Program-made: the position numbers and the translations under genes
Source of the DNA: Dromaius novaehollandiae
Lineage: Eukaryota; Chordata; Aves; Casuariiformes; Dromaiidae
Direction of reading: 5' to 3'
Length of the DNA stretch: 64,000 bases
Assembly: GCF_036370855.1 (NCBI RefSeq)
Contig: NC_088117.1
Span: 4,526,001 to 4,590,000 of the forward strand
Notes under the pieces: model-generated
What the model was told of the DNA's origin: nothing
What the model saw: the letters and a program-made list of their open reading frames with translations, nothing else
Database searches by the model: none
Part shown: positions 44,394-55,139 of the stretch, piece by piece
How positions within the stretch are numbered: the stretch's first letter is position 1
Layout of the letters: each line of letters opens with the position of its first letter

Positions 44394-46048
44394 CTACAAA
44401 AAATGAAATGAGGAGGGGCCCAGGCAATTTGATATCTAAGAAGGATTTTCCTACTTGTATCACAGAAGACAGCACTCTTTTGGTTAGCTTTGGCAGGCAA
44501 CCTGAACACCACGGCCAGGAGATTCAACTCAGTCTAACCTTCCTAAGAATCTGATGGGAAGGATCAAACACCTGGTTCCTGGAAATCGCTGCCCTGTGTC
44601 TGATATGGAGCCTGTCAATAAAAATGGAATGACAACAGGCATCGGGCATACTTAAAAGAATTTCCTCAGTCTAATTCACTGATTTATGAAAAAAATCACT
44701 AAAATCAGAGCCATCTTAAATTCTCTTCTCAGTGCCATGATTGTTTTGGACCCTGTTCCCATGCCTAACCCTCTCTGTGATCAGCTGCTTCTCACAGGGA
44801 CGTGGATTGCATGCCAGCTGGCAGATAACCTCCTCAGTGCTGAACATTGCAGCCTGGGAATCCCTTAAGTGCACTGATGTGGCAGGTTTTCTAGGTCTCA
44901 GATTTATGCAGGAGGTGGGACTCCCCTCCTGTGTTGGGGCCTGTCATGCCTCTATGTATAATCACACTACACCTTTCTGGTTGCCAACTAGCCCTTACTG
45001 CTGAGGCTGCCTGGTGGGTATAAAGTCTCCTCAGAACAGGGGCAGCTCTCACCATGCACAAGAGCTGGTCCTGGAGCCAGCCCCCAGGGTCCCTGAGGAC
45101 AGGAGGGAAGGGTCTGTCTCTCAACCACTGCCCATGCCAGAATCTGCCCAGATGGAGGTGATTTCAGGAGTCTGAGCTCCTCATGAAGAGCAGCCGCAGC
45201 TTAGCCAGGCAGTTTTGGCTCTAGCATCCTTCGATATCCCCAGTCATAAACACTCTGATGCTGAGAAGCACTTCCTAGCCCCCTGGAAGGTTTGATTTTG
45301 TTCTGGGAAGAGTTTTGAGGTACCAATTGGCTGGCAAATGAAATATTAGAGAGTTGGCTCTCTCTTTTTGGTCCTGTTAGACCTGAAGCATGGTGAGGAT
45401 CACTTCTCTACTTACTGCTGAGTGCTGCCAATTTAATAGCAGGTTTGCATCACTGATTTAATATGGTGTTATGAACTGTTCTGGAAGGGCTGCTTTGAGT
45501 TACTTTGGCCTCCCCTGGCCAAGAAAACATTTGTGATTTTTTTCTACACTGCCGAGGGAGGGATGTTGGCTTTAGAGGATCATCATGTTTCCACGTGGAT
45601 GTGTGGTTTCTTTACTGCCTGCTGCTTCATTCTGGGCCAAAGCTACTCATATTTTGCAACATTCCCAGAGCAATACTTGGCTAGTCAAAGCTGTTTACCC
45701 TCACTTGTCTGTATCAGATCTTGGAAGGCTCTTGCACTGCTTTTTCATGATGGCAACCAGCTTCATGGAAGCACAGCTCACCGCTGAGGATGGCGGAGTT
45801 CAGAGCCAGCTGCAGAAAGGCAGCACAGGGATATTATAAAGGCTGAGGGGAAGGTCTAGCAGGGATCCTGTTTAGAGGAGAGGAACCACTCAGTCTCCTC
45901 TGGAAGGCAAACTGTGGAGTCAGAAAGGGGTTCAGCACTCCTGGGCAGTCAACCTTGCTCTACCTACTAGGTCTCACTCCTTTTTCTAGAGGCCCATTGG
46001 GGTGGCCAAGGGCACTGGAGACTAATCCAAAAGTCAGAAGCTCTCATT

Positions 46049-46102
46049 GCTAATCCAGCTTTGGCACCAATGAATTCTATGATCATTTGCTTCATTTCTG
46101 GT
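46049..46102 (+). repeat. Possible MIR-like SINE fragment
   Basis: The order 'ctaatccagctttggcacca', 'ttctatgatcatttgcttcat', 'ttctgg' follows the MIR core 'cgaatcccagctctgccac ... gtgtgaccttgggcaagtcactt ... ctctgggcc'. Identity is modest and the call is tentative. Confidence 0.3.
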
Positions 46103-46254
46103 TTGGTTGCTTCTCACCTTTTTGACTTTTTAGGCTATAAACAAGTGATTATCATTAGTGATAAGTGAAGGAGCTAATGAGACCCTGTAAAGGTGGCTCA
46201 AAGTAAGCAAGGGTTGGATATTTAGCATCTTCTTAAAGCCAGACATCTATAGAC

Positions 46255-46272
46255 ATGCCATAGACATGGCAT
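46255..46272. repeat. Perfect 7-bp inverted repeat
   Basis: atgccat (46,255-46,261) and atggcat (46,266-46,272) flank agac. The surroundings repeat 'agcatct' and 'agacat' words. Probably incidental. Confidence 0.6.
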
Positions 46273-47660
46273 CTAGCATTGGTAGCATCTTAAGTCACTG
46301 GTTGGTTTTGTAAGGTCTCCAGGGTACTCTTTGCCTCTCTGCTATTGTAGCATTTAATGCAGTGGAGTTCTTTGTTATCTCATGTGAAAAACAGTGAAAA
46401 ACATGTGCTTCTTGAATTTCTCTTCCAGCTAACTGGCAGAGAAATGGTCTCCATATGGCCAAGTCCTCATCTCATCTCGTAATTCCTTGGCTGTCTAAGC
46501 AAGTAGCTGACTCTAGAAGTTACTTGATATCAGAAATTCATGTACCTAAAATGATATCTCCACTGACAGACGAGCCTGTTGATGGACACACTAGAGCCTG
46601 GAGTCAATGCAGGAAGCTGTGAGCTGGGTCTCCAGCGGCTCACCCCCACAGAGGAGCAGTGGCTTCCACTCTCTTAGCCCTCTTCTATACCTCTGTGGGC
46701 AGAGGATGGGTCTGTACTCCTCTTGCCATGTCTCCGGAGAAATACGCTGCGTGAATATCCCCGTCAGGTTTCCTGAGTCTCTTTGGGAAGCCAGCCGGTG
46801 TCAGTCCCTCACTGAGTGCCCTGCCTGGAGCTGAGTCTTGTCCTGGGCTGAAGCTGCAAGAGCAAAATCAACATGAGAGTGTGTCCAGGGCTCTGCCAGA
46901 GGTTGCTCACAGCCCCATTCCTCCAAGTTCCTGTGCTGGAGCTCCACCCTGCCCAGTGCTGGGGCACTGCCCTGGGGACAGAAATCCCAAATCTTGGGGA
47001 GGGGGGTCTCAGGCAGGTGGCAAGTCCTTCTCCAGAAACCAGAGGCAGAGATCATGTACTGAGTGCATTACTCTGCACTTTCACAGACATAGTGGAGGAT
47101 GAGCATCAGAAAACATCAACAAAAATCCAGACATTGGCTCTGGTTAATTTTATGAGCCAAACGCAAAATCTCATGATTTTTTTTTAATGAGACTTCTCCT
47201 TGTAAAGATGTAGACTGCTGTTACACTGCTCTCCTTCATTTACTAGCTGTGAGATTTCAGCTCAGCATTTGCACTGCTTTGCACTGCACTGATGTCCTGC
47301 CTGCTGCTCACTGGGCCATCCCACTTCTCCATTTCTGAATACTGCCCTGGCTCTCAATTATGCAGTAGTTTCATGATGTATTCTGATTTATGTGTAATAC
47401 CTGGCAGCAGCTGGAGACCTCTGCCAGACACTTGAGTGTGAGCTGCACAAGCCCACTGATTTAAATCATTCGAGAGATGTTACAGCTCTGTGTGTAGAAG
47501 TGGGGGTGACACCTCGAAAGATCTGTCCTCCCATTTGAATTCCTTGTCTGTGCCTCAGTTTTGTGACATGTGACATGTGAGTAGTCACTGTCTTCTCCTT
47601 TAATGCATTTGTGAATTCACAGCTGAGCAGTGATTGTTTTCACACCATGTGAAAATAAGT

Positions 47661-47677
47661 AAAAAAAAAAAAAAAAA
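47661..47677. repeat. Poly(A) run
   Basis: Seventeen consecutive A after 'gaaaataagt'. It might be the tail of an old plus-strand retroposon: a MIR-like 'ctgtgcctcagtttt' word lies about 115 bp upstream. The link is speculative. Confidence 0.85.
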
Positions 47678-48199
47678 GAAACCATTACTTTTCCATCTTC
47701 ATGTGCTATAAATCCTGAAATAAGATGAGGATAAGAGTAAATAACAAAAAACCCCAAACTTGCCAGGTTTCCCCTGAGGTCCCTCTTCCTACAGCTGATG
47801 GTGGGTCAGTGTTTCCACAGAAACATTTCACAGCAGTACACGGGGGAAAAAACTCAGACAGCAATAGTGAAATAAGCAAAGTGTCCTTTGCAAGCCAAAA
47901 GCACTTAGGTTTAGTGAAAGGCAACATGAGATAAGGGAATTGCTGATGGCTGTAAAAGGCTTCAGTCTAGGGAGCAGCTCTATCTGGCAGGCGTCAAACG
48001 AACACAGCGAAAGGAAGAAGACGAGTTTGGTTGTGACACTGGGTGCTGCCCGCAGGTGAGCAGACAGTCCTTTGTGGCTGTAGATGTTATTTGTTGAACG
48101 TCAAAGAAGACATTTACATTGCTATTCAAAAGGTGGGGGAAAACGCTTCCTACAATAATTTGTTTGGAGTCAACCGAGATGCCACTGTTTGCATGTGTA

Positions 48200-51100
48200 T
48201 GCAGTGTTTGCCTGATTATTTTTAGCCAAAATTTTTACCTGTGGTGTATTTACAGTAGTTAGCTGGTGTGTTGCTTAATGCAAGACATGAAAAAAGGGAA
48301 AACTGAGCAAACTTAGCAGCTGGCTTTCCCCTCTGCCCCTTCACTAGGGCGTTTTTCCTGTACCGTTTCAAAGGTTGCTTTGCCTTTTGTTCCTTTTTTA
48401 TGACCTTAAAGATCTTCTGGGGGGAATTACCTTTATTACTTTTTTTTTGTTTTTGGTTTGCTGATGTATTTCCCAATTCTTTCTCTTCTTCATTAGATTT
48501 CATTTTCATATATTCAAGGCACTCAGTTGTAAATTTCCTCCTCTGACAAATAATGTGAGTCATTTTCTGGCTTCGTGTCAGCAGCAAAAGTATGCATAAT
48601 GCTAACATATACCTACTGCATGATGTAATGCCATTTTCTTCAAGGTTTGCGGGGTTCAATTCGCTGTCATTCAGTGTGAGCTGGATGCCCTGGTACTGAA
48701 GTATAGACACCTTCTTTTGAGGGCATCAAATCCATTCATGACAAAAATTTTATTTCTTCATGGCACGTTAGGTATTTCTGCTCTGTGGTTTAGAAATGTT
48801 TGTCAAAAGAAGGCCATTAACTGGGGTTCAAGACCTACTGTTGAACTTGACTTGAATAGAGCCTTTTTACCCAGAACAATAATCCTAAAGACACACTACG
48901 ATACACTGAATTGGATATTTTTGGGAGAACATTACATTTTAGCATAAAATTTCTTAAAGTAAAATTTCTGGGTTTAAGCTAAGGAAGTTAATAATACATA
49001 TATTTTTGGAGGAGGCATTTTGAACCATCAGCATTGAAAATGAAATAGATTTCTTCAGAAATTACTAAAGTTTTGTTTTAACCTGATAAAAGAAATAAAA
49101 TCTTGGATGGTTTTATTCAGTGAACTTCTATATGTTTAGTTTTTATCCAGCTTCAAGACAGAAAAAGTAAATGTCAGAAACTGCCCTGGGATGGAAGTTC
49201 TGGTTTTGAAAGAGGCAGAGCATTGCTTTAAGGTCACAAGTTGCTCAGTGTTCCCATCATCGAACTTGCTTATAAAAACACCTAGTTTGTAAGAATTTGA
49301 CCTTGAATTCCCTCCTTGTTTAAGTAGTTTTGCATGTTTGGAGGTTAAATGTTTCCAAGCTGTGAGGACTTTAATCTGAAGAGTAAATACAGAAAAAAGT
49401 ATATATATTTTTTCCTTAGTGTTTTTCCTGTATTTTTCACAGTTGTGTTTAAAATAGGACAAACAAACTGTGTAAGCTATAGACTCTACTGTATGGAGAA
49501 GATAGTCACCCATAGGATTATATAGTATTTTTAGAGGAGGGGAAGGGTTGTAAGATCCCTGTTCTTGCACATATGCACCGCCAGGCTTTCAGTGTATATG
49601 GGTGAGCATCTCATTCTTCCCAAACTCAACTTCTGAACTGTCAGGTTTGAATTATAACTCCAAAGAGCTGACCATGAGCATGTCAGGGAGATTCAGAGGT
49701 ACCTTCCCCGGAGAAATAGCTGCTCTGTAACTCCCATTGCACAATTCACCCAATCCAGTAGTTTCTGCTGTCGGAGGCCAGGAAACTGGGACAAATGACC
49801 TGTCTGCTGCTGCCTGACAGCTCCTCTGCCCCTGTGTAAACCCCGTGACACGACAGCGTGTAGGCGAGCACTGCTCTCGCCGCTCCCAGCTTATGAGTGC
49901 TGCTGGGAAGAGCAAGGGATCTTGCCAGCTCCGCCGCCACGTGGGTTTTCCAAGGCCCGTTGCCCTTCTGTCCCTGGGAAATCACAGGATTTGGACTTTA
50001 TACCTGTTCTGCAAGTTGCATGAGAAAAGTCATCAAAGAAGTATGGATGTGCTTTGAAAGTTTGATGCAAATATTAATTTTTTTTTTTAAGCTGAATGAA
50101 TTTTTCCATCTCAAGGAACTGAAAAAAAAAATCCCCCAACATAACAAAAACACTGAAACTAAAACTCCTGTTTGCTCCGGGACGATGGTCTTGAAGGAGA
50201 AGCACTAGCCTGGATTTAGCTGCTGACTGTTACATATTTTTTGTAGGGTGGAGGCAGATTTAATCTCTCTGCGTGGACAATACATTGCCTTCCTCCCACC
50301 AGTCTCCACGCATGCCTGTGCTGTGCCTAACCTCATCTCTCCTCTGGCCTTGCATTGCCAGCACATCCTTTACACGGTTATCTTGGCTCCTACTTTAACA
50401 AACTCTGCATGTTCCATACAGGCCTTGTTTTCACTTAAGTTAGTTTGGAGAAGCGGCTATGCTGGAAAGGACACGCTGGGGTCCCGGGTGAGAGAGGAGA
50501 TGTCTCCAGTGTACGGTCACTGGAGCCTGTCTGTCTGTCTGTCTGTACTCAGAAGACAGACCGCCAGGGCCTCAAAGTTTTCATGTTCTTGTTTCTGTGA
50601 CTCTGTTCACTCAGACTCTGTGACTCTGAGTTAAACCATAAGCATCTTAGGCATTTATCTGTAGAAATATTTAATCCTTTAAAAAAGAAATTGAGGACAA
50701 GATCAACAGAGAGGAGCATCTGAAGGAGCAATCTTGTCCAAGTACAGCTGTGCATGAACACTTGCATTAATTTAGGCTGAAACCAGAGGGGAAACAGGAA
50801 TCTTTTCCACATCATCACGTGGTTTACAGCATGATCAAGGCTCTGCTGACCCTGCCACTCTTTGCACATCATTTTTGCTGCTGAGTCTCATCCATGCTCC
50901 CCCTCAGAAGGGCATCACCCCCCTCAGAAGTGGACAGACTTTTTCTGTGGGCCCATTTTGCGTCTCCCCATCGGAGCAGCTGGTGGGGCAGGGGCTAAAA
51001 CGGAGGCAGCTCTATGCATGGTCAAGATCCAGCAATTGTGCCACTGCGCATCCGCCCTCCGGCAACCCTGCAGGCTTTGCTCACAGCGTTAGACAGTCTG

Positions 51101-52285
51101 TTCTGATGCAAGTCTTGCCAAAAATTGATCTTCAGTCCCACATCCCCAAACCTCAAATGAATAACAACCTTAACATCATATGAAATGAGTGCAGGATTTA
51201 TGGTTCTGTCAGACATTGTCTAGGTAGTTTCTATTTTAAGAGAGACTGGTCAAACAAAAGAAGATCAAGGAAAAAACTACTTTGTCACCTAACTCCGAGG
51301 CTACCTATTAAAAAATTACTTGGAAAATTCAAAGAGCACAGTACTGAATAAAACTTCTCCCAGGGAGCAGGAGGTAAGCGTGTCCTGTCACAAGCTCCAG
51401 CCGAGCTCTGAGGTCAGGCTGGCTGCTCTGTCATGGTTCCCCCTATCCTCTCCCTGACGTGGCCCAGAGCTGGCAGACGCTTTCTCCGGCTGGGTGTAGT
51501 GGGAGCAGAGAGGCTGCCCGCTGCCCAGAGCAGCTCCCACTGTCCCAGGAACGATGTTTATGCCACCATGTTTGTGAGTGGCATAATTAGACACACACTT
51601 TCTGCTAGCTTTGGCAGACCACAGGAGCTGAGGTGCTAGTTCAGCTGTTCTTCGGGGTCTCCTAAGTGCGGGAGCTGCCAAGACTCACAAATGCAGCTGA
51701 TTTCCAGCACTGCCTACATTCAGCAGGGCTGAAAGTATTGACAGGAGGCTACCTTTTGCCACCTGAATGACAGCATTTCTGCTCCCAAGAGCTGCGTCTA
51801 ATTGGTGGATCCAAGGGTGTATCCCAGTCATGCCTTGAATGATGAGATGAAGCTCAGCGATGAATAAACACTTGCTCAAAACCACGGTGGTTTCCATGGA
51901 TGGGCTCTCTGGGTGCTCAGGACAGAAAGTCGCTACAGCTGAAGTGTGCGTGTCCCACTTAGCCAGGTGAGGGGGGCTGTGGCCCGACGGGAACTCTCCC
52001 GCAGCCAGCATGAAAACCTCCTCACGTGTGCATGGGATTGCACGAGGCCTCAGGGAGGATTGAGGTTCCTCCCTACGCGGTGGTCATTTGTGTGCTCTGG
52101 CCTCCAGCATCCTTTACAGGAAAGATGTGAATAACCTACGTTCAGTAGCTCACATTGCTGTCAGACACATTATTTAGGGGACTTCACAGCACTTTTCTGA
52201 ACAGCTCCTGGTAATTATTCGCTGGCACACACCTCTCCTACCTGTTGCAACAGCTGATCAAGGTGTTTCATGCTGGTAGTTTTTT
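48200..52285. other. Non-coding DNA without recognisable genes
   Basis: The longest frame is 162 codons on the minus strand (48,222-48,710), with a lysine-rich centre caused by A-rich DNA and no recognisable domain. I see no promoter, splice or poly(A) organisation around it. The rest holds T and A homopolymers (50,078-50,088 and about 50,122-50,131), a (CTGT)5 run, a 12-bp direct repeat (ccccctcagaag at 50,899 and 50,919) and one strong donor-like word (ggag then gtaagcg) at about 51,372 without a partner. Confidence 0.45.
50527..50546. repeat. (CTGT)5 microsatellite
   Basis: Five perfect CTGT units. Simple tetranucleotide repeat, probably polymorphic. Confidence 0.9.
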
Positions 52286-52291
52286 TTTCAG

Positions 52292-52410
52292 AGGCCCTGA
52301 CACGGCATGACAATGTGGTCTGACATCTCCTTGGCTCTGCTGCTACTCCTAGCTCAGCCTCAGGAACCAGCAAAGGAGGTCGCTAAGAGTAAATCAATCC
52401 GCTTCACTAG
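52292..52410 (+). other. Candidate first coding exon with signal peptide (unverified)
   Basis: A strong acceptor-like tract (gtagtttttttttcag) is followed by a 119-bp interval. It has an in-frame stop (TGA, 52,298), then two in-frame ATGs (52,307 and 52,313), then an open frame running to a donor-like site (actag then gtaata at 52,411). The predicted peptide starts MTMWSDISLALLLLLAQPQE and continues for about 14 residues with lysines and an arginine. This has the layout of an N-terminal signal peptide: a short polar start, a hydrophobic LALLLLLA core, and a polar, charged region after a possible cleavage site. A leader interrupted by an intron is common in secreted and membrane proteins. I do not recognise the protein. 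No downstream exon in matching phase was identified. The donor lacks G at +5. A chance leucine-rich frame cannot be excluded. Confidence 0.28.
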
Positions 52411-52419
52411 GTAATAAAT

Positions 52420-55130
52420 GCTTCTTAAAAATTTACTCACATCATAATAAATCAGGAAACTGTGGAAGACACTTGTTACTCTAAGAAACTGCAAGTGGGA
52501 TTTATTGCTGCCCTGTGACTTCAGTGGTTTTGTGGAAGGCTGGGGAAAACATCAGGGAATTCCTGACTTCTGATATCCTCACACTTCACTCAGGCTTTTA
52601 GTGCTGTTTGGCTCCAACTGCTACCACCTAGTTGAAGGCTCTCAAGCAGTATTTTCCCCTGTTAGCTTAAGCTGGCTCAGAGATGTTGTGGCCAGCTGGC
52701 ATACTGATGGGTTCATTTCTGGTAACTTTCTGGAGTAAGGCCACAAATTGCAGTCTGTAATTAGAGGCTCCTGCCCTGCACAGATGATAATAAGTCCAGG
52801 AACAAAGATGGATGACAGTAATCAAGGACTGGATCAATAACTTTAATTCCAGAACAAGGACAGCCCATATTAATTCAAAGTAAAATCCTATGGACTGAGA
52901 ATTTAGGGGCTAGAAAAAAATTGCTTTTTAGAACATTTTTTTTTCCTAATGCAGTGTTTCCAGCAGGGGATAGATTTCCTTCGTTAGAAGACGAACATTA
53001 TCTTTGGTTAGACAACGGATCTCCAGTAGAGACAGCCAATAAAATTGGACATTAATGCAGGAAGACAGGTGACAGACATTGTACTGGCACAAGGAGAGAT
53101 GCCAAAAGACTGGAGCAGGTGAAGGCACACCAATGTGTCCTTTGCCATCCCAGGTTCGTGCTCTCCAAAGCACGGTCTCCACTGAGCATTGCTGTGGGTG
53201 TTTGCATCTATTGCTGCAGAATTGGGGAACTTCTGTGCTGCCGATTGCTAAATAGGCCTGATGGTCACATTCAGCCTGCCTCATATTAACATCCTCCTCT
53301 GTTATCCTGTAATAACCCCTGGTGATTACGTGTTTGTGGACTTTCTGCAGTTTTCCTGACTCTAGCATATTCCCGCCCAGCAGTGAGTATTTTCCAACGA
53401 TGACAGGCAATCCCAAGGGTATTCTGTCTAAGGACTCTGCATGCTCAGAAATCAGTGCCCCTGGACCTGTCCTGGTGTCCGGGAGTAGGGGTGGAGAACC
53501 CAGCTCTGATGTACTTCAGCCACGAGGCAGACTCTGCCCCACTGGGTCAACCACCCCAGGAGTCACACTCTTTAGATCACAAGCTCCTAAAACAGGATAC
53601 CTCCCAGAGAAACACCATGTATTTCTGCACAGGAATAACCCCTTTGTAGTGAAAGAGGGACACTTATTTCCACTATATATTTCCAAACATATTTTCACTG
53701 CTGACAACTGACTATCGGGGAAAACCCAAGTTAATCTTGGTGCCCTGTGCTGGCCTGGGGGAGGATGGGCATGGCTTTCCAGAGGTTTTTCACGCCTTTG
53801 CTTCTGCCATCAATTCAAGCATCACTTTTCCTCTGCTAGAGGAGGTGGTGGGTGGGTGCGTGCCACATGGCCCATACTGCAGGGGGGTGACAGCAGTGTC
53901 CATCACAGCCCCTGCTGCTGAATCAGCCTGTGTTGGAGGGGGAACTCCACAAAATCGCTGTGAGATTGGCTACATGGGTGGGGGCTCTCTCTGCCTTCTG
54001 ACCAACAGCCCTTCTGGGAGGTGGAGGACAGAGAAGAGGTCAAAGGACAAGTGTGGGACCTGGAAAGATCTATTCCATTCCCCTTTTTTCCCCCCACCAC
54101 AGATTTCCTGTGTGACCTTAGATCAGTCATTTAGTGTCTCCATGGTTCCCCATTTGCAAAAACGGACTTTCCCTATCTCACAGGAATGATGTGAGATAAA
54201 TACTTCAATGAGCCTTGTATACTCTCTGGGTATAGGCCAACTGATGCAGTTAAGTTGGTATCTCCTCTGTGTAAAAAGCCAGAAAAGATCCTGATTTTCC
54301 TGGAAATACATCAGTTATTCCTAAGAAACCAAATAATATTTTGGGTGACTGCATCAGAACACTTGGTGGTGTTTGGGTGTCATTCCTGACAACTAATTCC
54401 ATTTCTTATTTATAGAACATTGGAGTTTAGTTATATTACAGGGTACTGCCTTAGTTCCTTGAGTACAAAATGGAAGGGCTATAAACACAGAGGAAACAGA
54501 GTAAATGACAAGTAATGTTTTCCAATGTAAAGAATAAATATTCTTGCTGAGATTCTTGATGCTTAGCAAGAAGTTCACCTATAGGGGAGAGACTTTTGTC
54601 ATCTCATCATGGGGATCAGGTGATCATTTGTAAGAGGAGTACAGAAATCTAATAGCAGGTTCTTCTTCACCCCATCAAAACCAAACCAAATGTAAAGGAA
54701 GAAAACTAATGATGGGAATGGGAACCTCTCCATGATTAGGCACTGGTCGATAGGTTGACTCCCCCATGCAGTGGGGCAGAGGGATCCTAGACATCTCAGA
54801 AGACTAAGGAAAGAACCAAGTTAGCACTTGAGTGTTTTGGGAGGAACAGCTACAAAACCCCTGGGTCTGATTCTGTCCACTATTGTATTTTCCTGAGGAG
54901 AGAGGTGTTGACGTAAGGTCGGAAAATGCCTGCATATTTCCACACAGTCCTGGGGAAAACAGCTCATGTGGGCCACGAGGTCTGTGAATCACCAGAGTCA
55001 AGGAACAAGACGGGGTGGCTGACTGTGAGTGCTATGGAGGCCTGAACACAGGTGGGCTTGATACGGCAAGACCCACGCAGAGCAACTCAGCTTGTGATGA
55101 GTTGGGGAAGTTCTCGCAGAGCAGAACGAT
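52420..55130. other. Non-coding DNA with one clear SINE
   Basis: No gene is supported. A minus-strand frame of 156 codons (52,946-53,416) and a further open frame at 53,516-53,707 on the same strand have no recognisable domain. They may be remnants of an unrecognised old element, or chance. A MIR copy at 54,101-54,211 is listed separately. CpG density is normal for the window up to about 55,130. Confidence 0.45.
54101..54211 (+). repeat. MIR-family SINE fragment
   Basis: The best transposon match in the window. In order: 'tcctgtgtgaccttagatcag', 'tcatttagtgtctccatggttccc', 'catttgcaaaaacgg', 'ctatctcacaggaatgatgtgag', 'ataaatacttcaatgag'. This follows the MIR body (tgtgtgaccttgggcaagtcacttaacctct, gtttccccatctgtaaaatgg, cctcacagggttgttgtgag, gattaaatgag) over more than 100 bp. 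MIR SINEs are ancient amniote-wide tRNA-derived retroposons. Ends are approximate. Confidence 0.7.
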
Positions 55131-55139
55131 GTTTGTGGA

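Larger units (their letters stand above)
44400..48200. other. Non-coding DNA without recognisable genes
   Basis: No gene is supported. The stretch contains a possible MIR-like fragment (46,049-46,102), a small inverted repeat (46,255-46,272), a doubled gtgacat word near 47,563-47,576, a 17-A run (47,661-47,677) and a donor-like gtgagc at 48,056 after 'gcccgcag'. Stop-free frames of up to about 100 codons are unremarkable. Confidence 0.45.

Noticed and set aside
48222-48710. 162-codon lysine-rich minus-strand frame
   Set aside because: The lysine-rich part comes from A-rich DNA. There is no domain, promoter, splice or poly(A) context, and no resemblance to a transposon protein that I can recognise.
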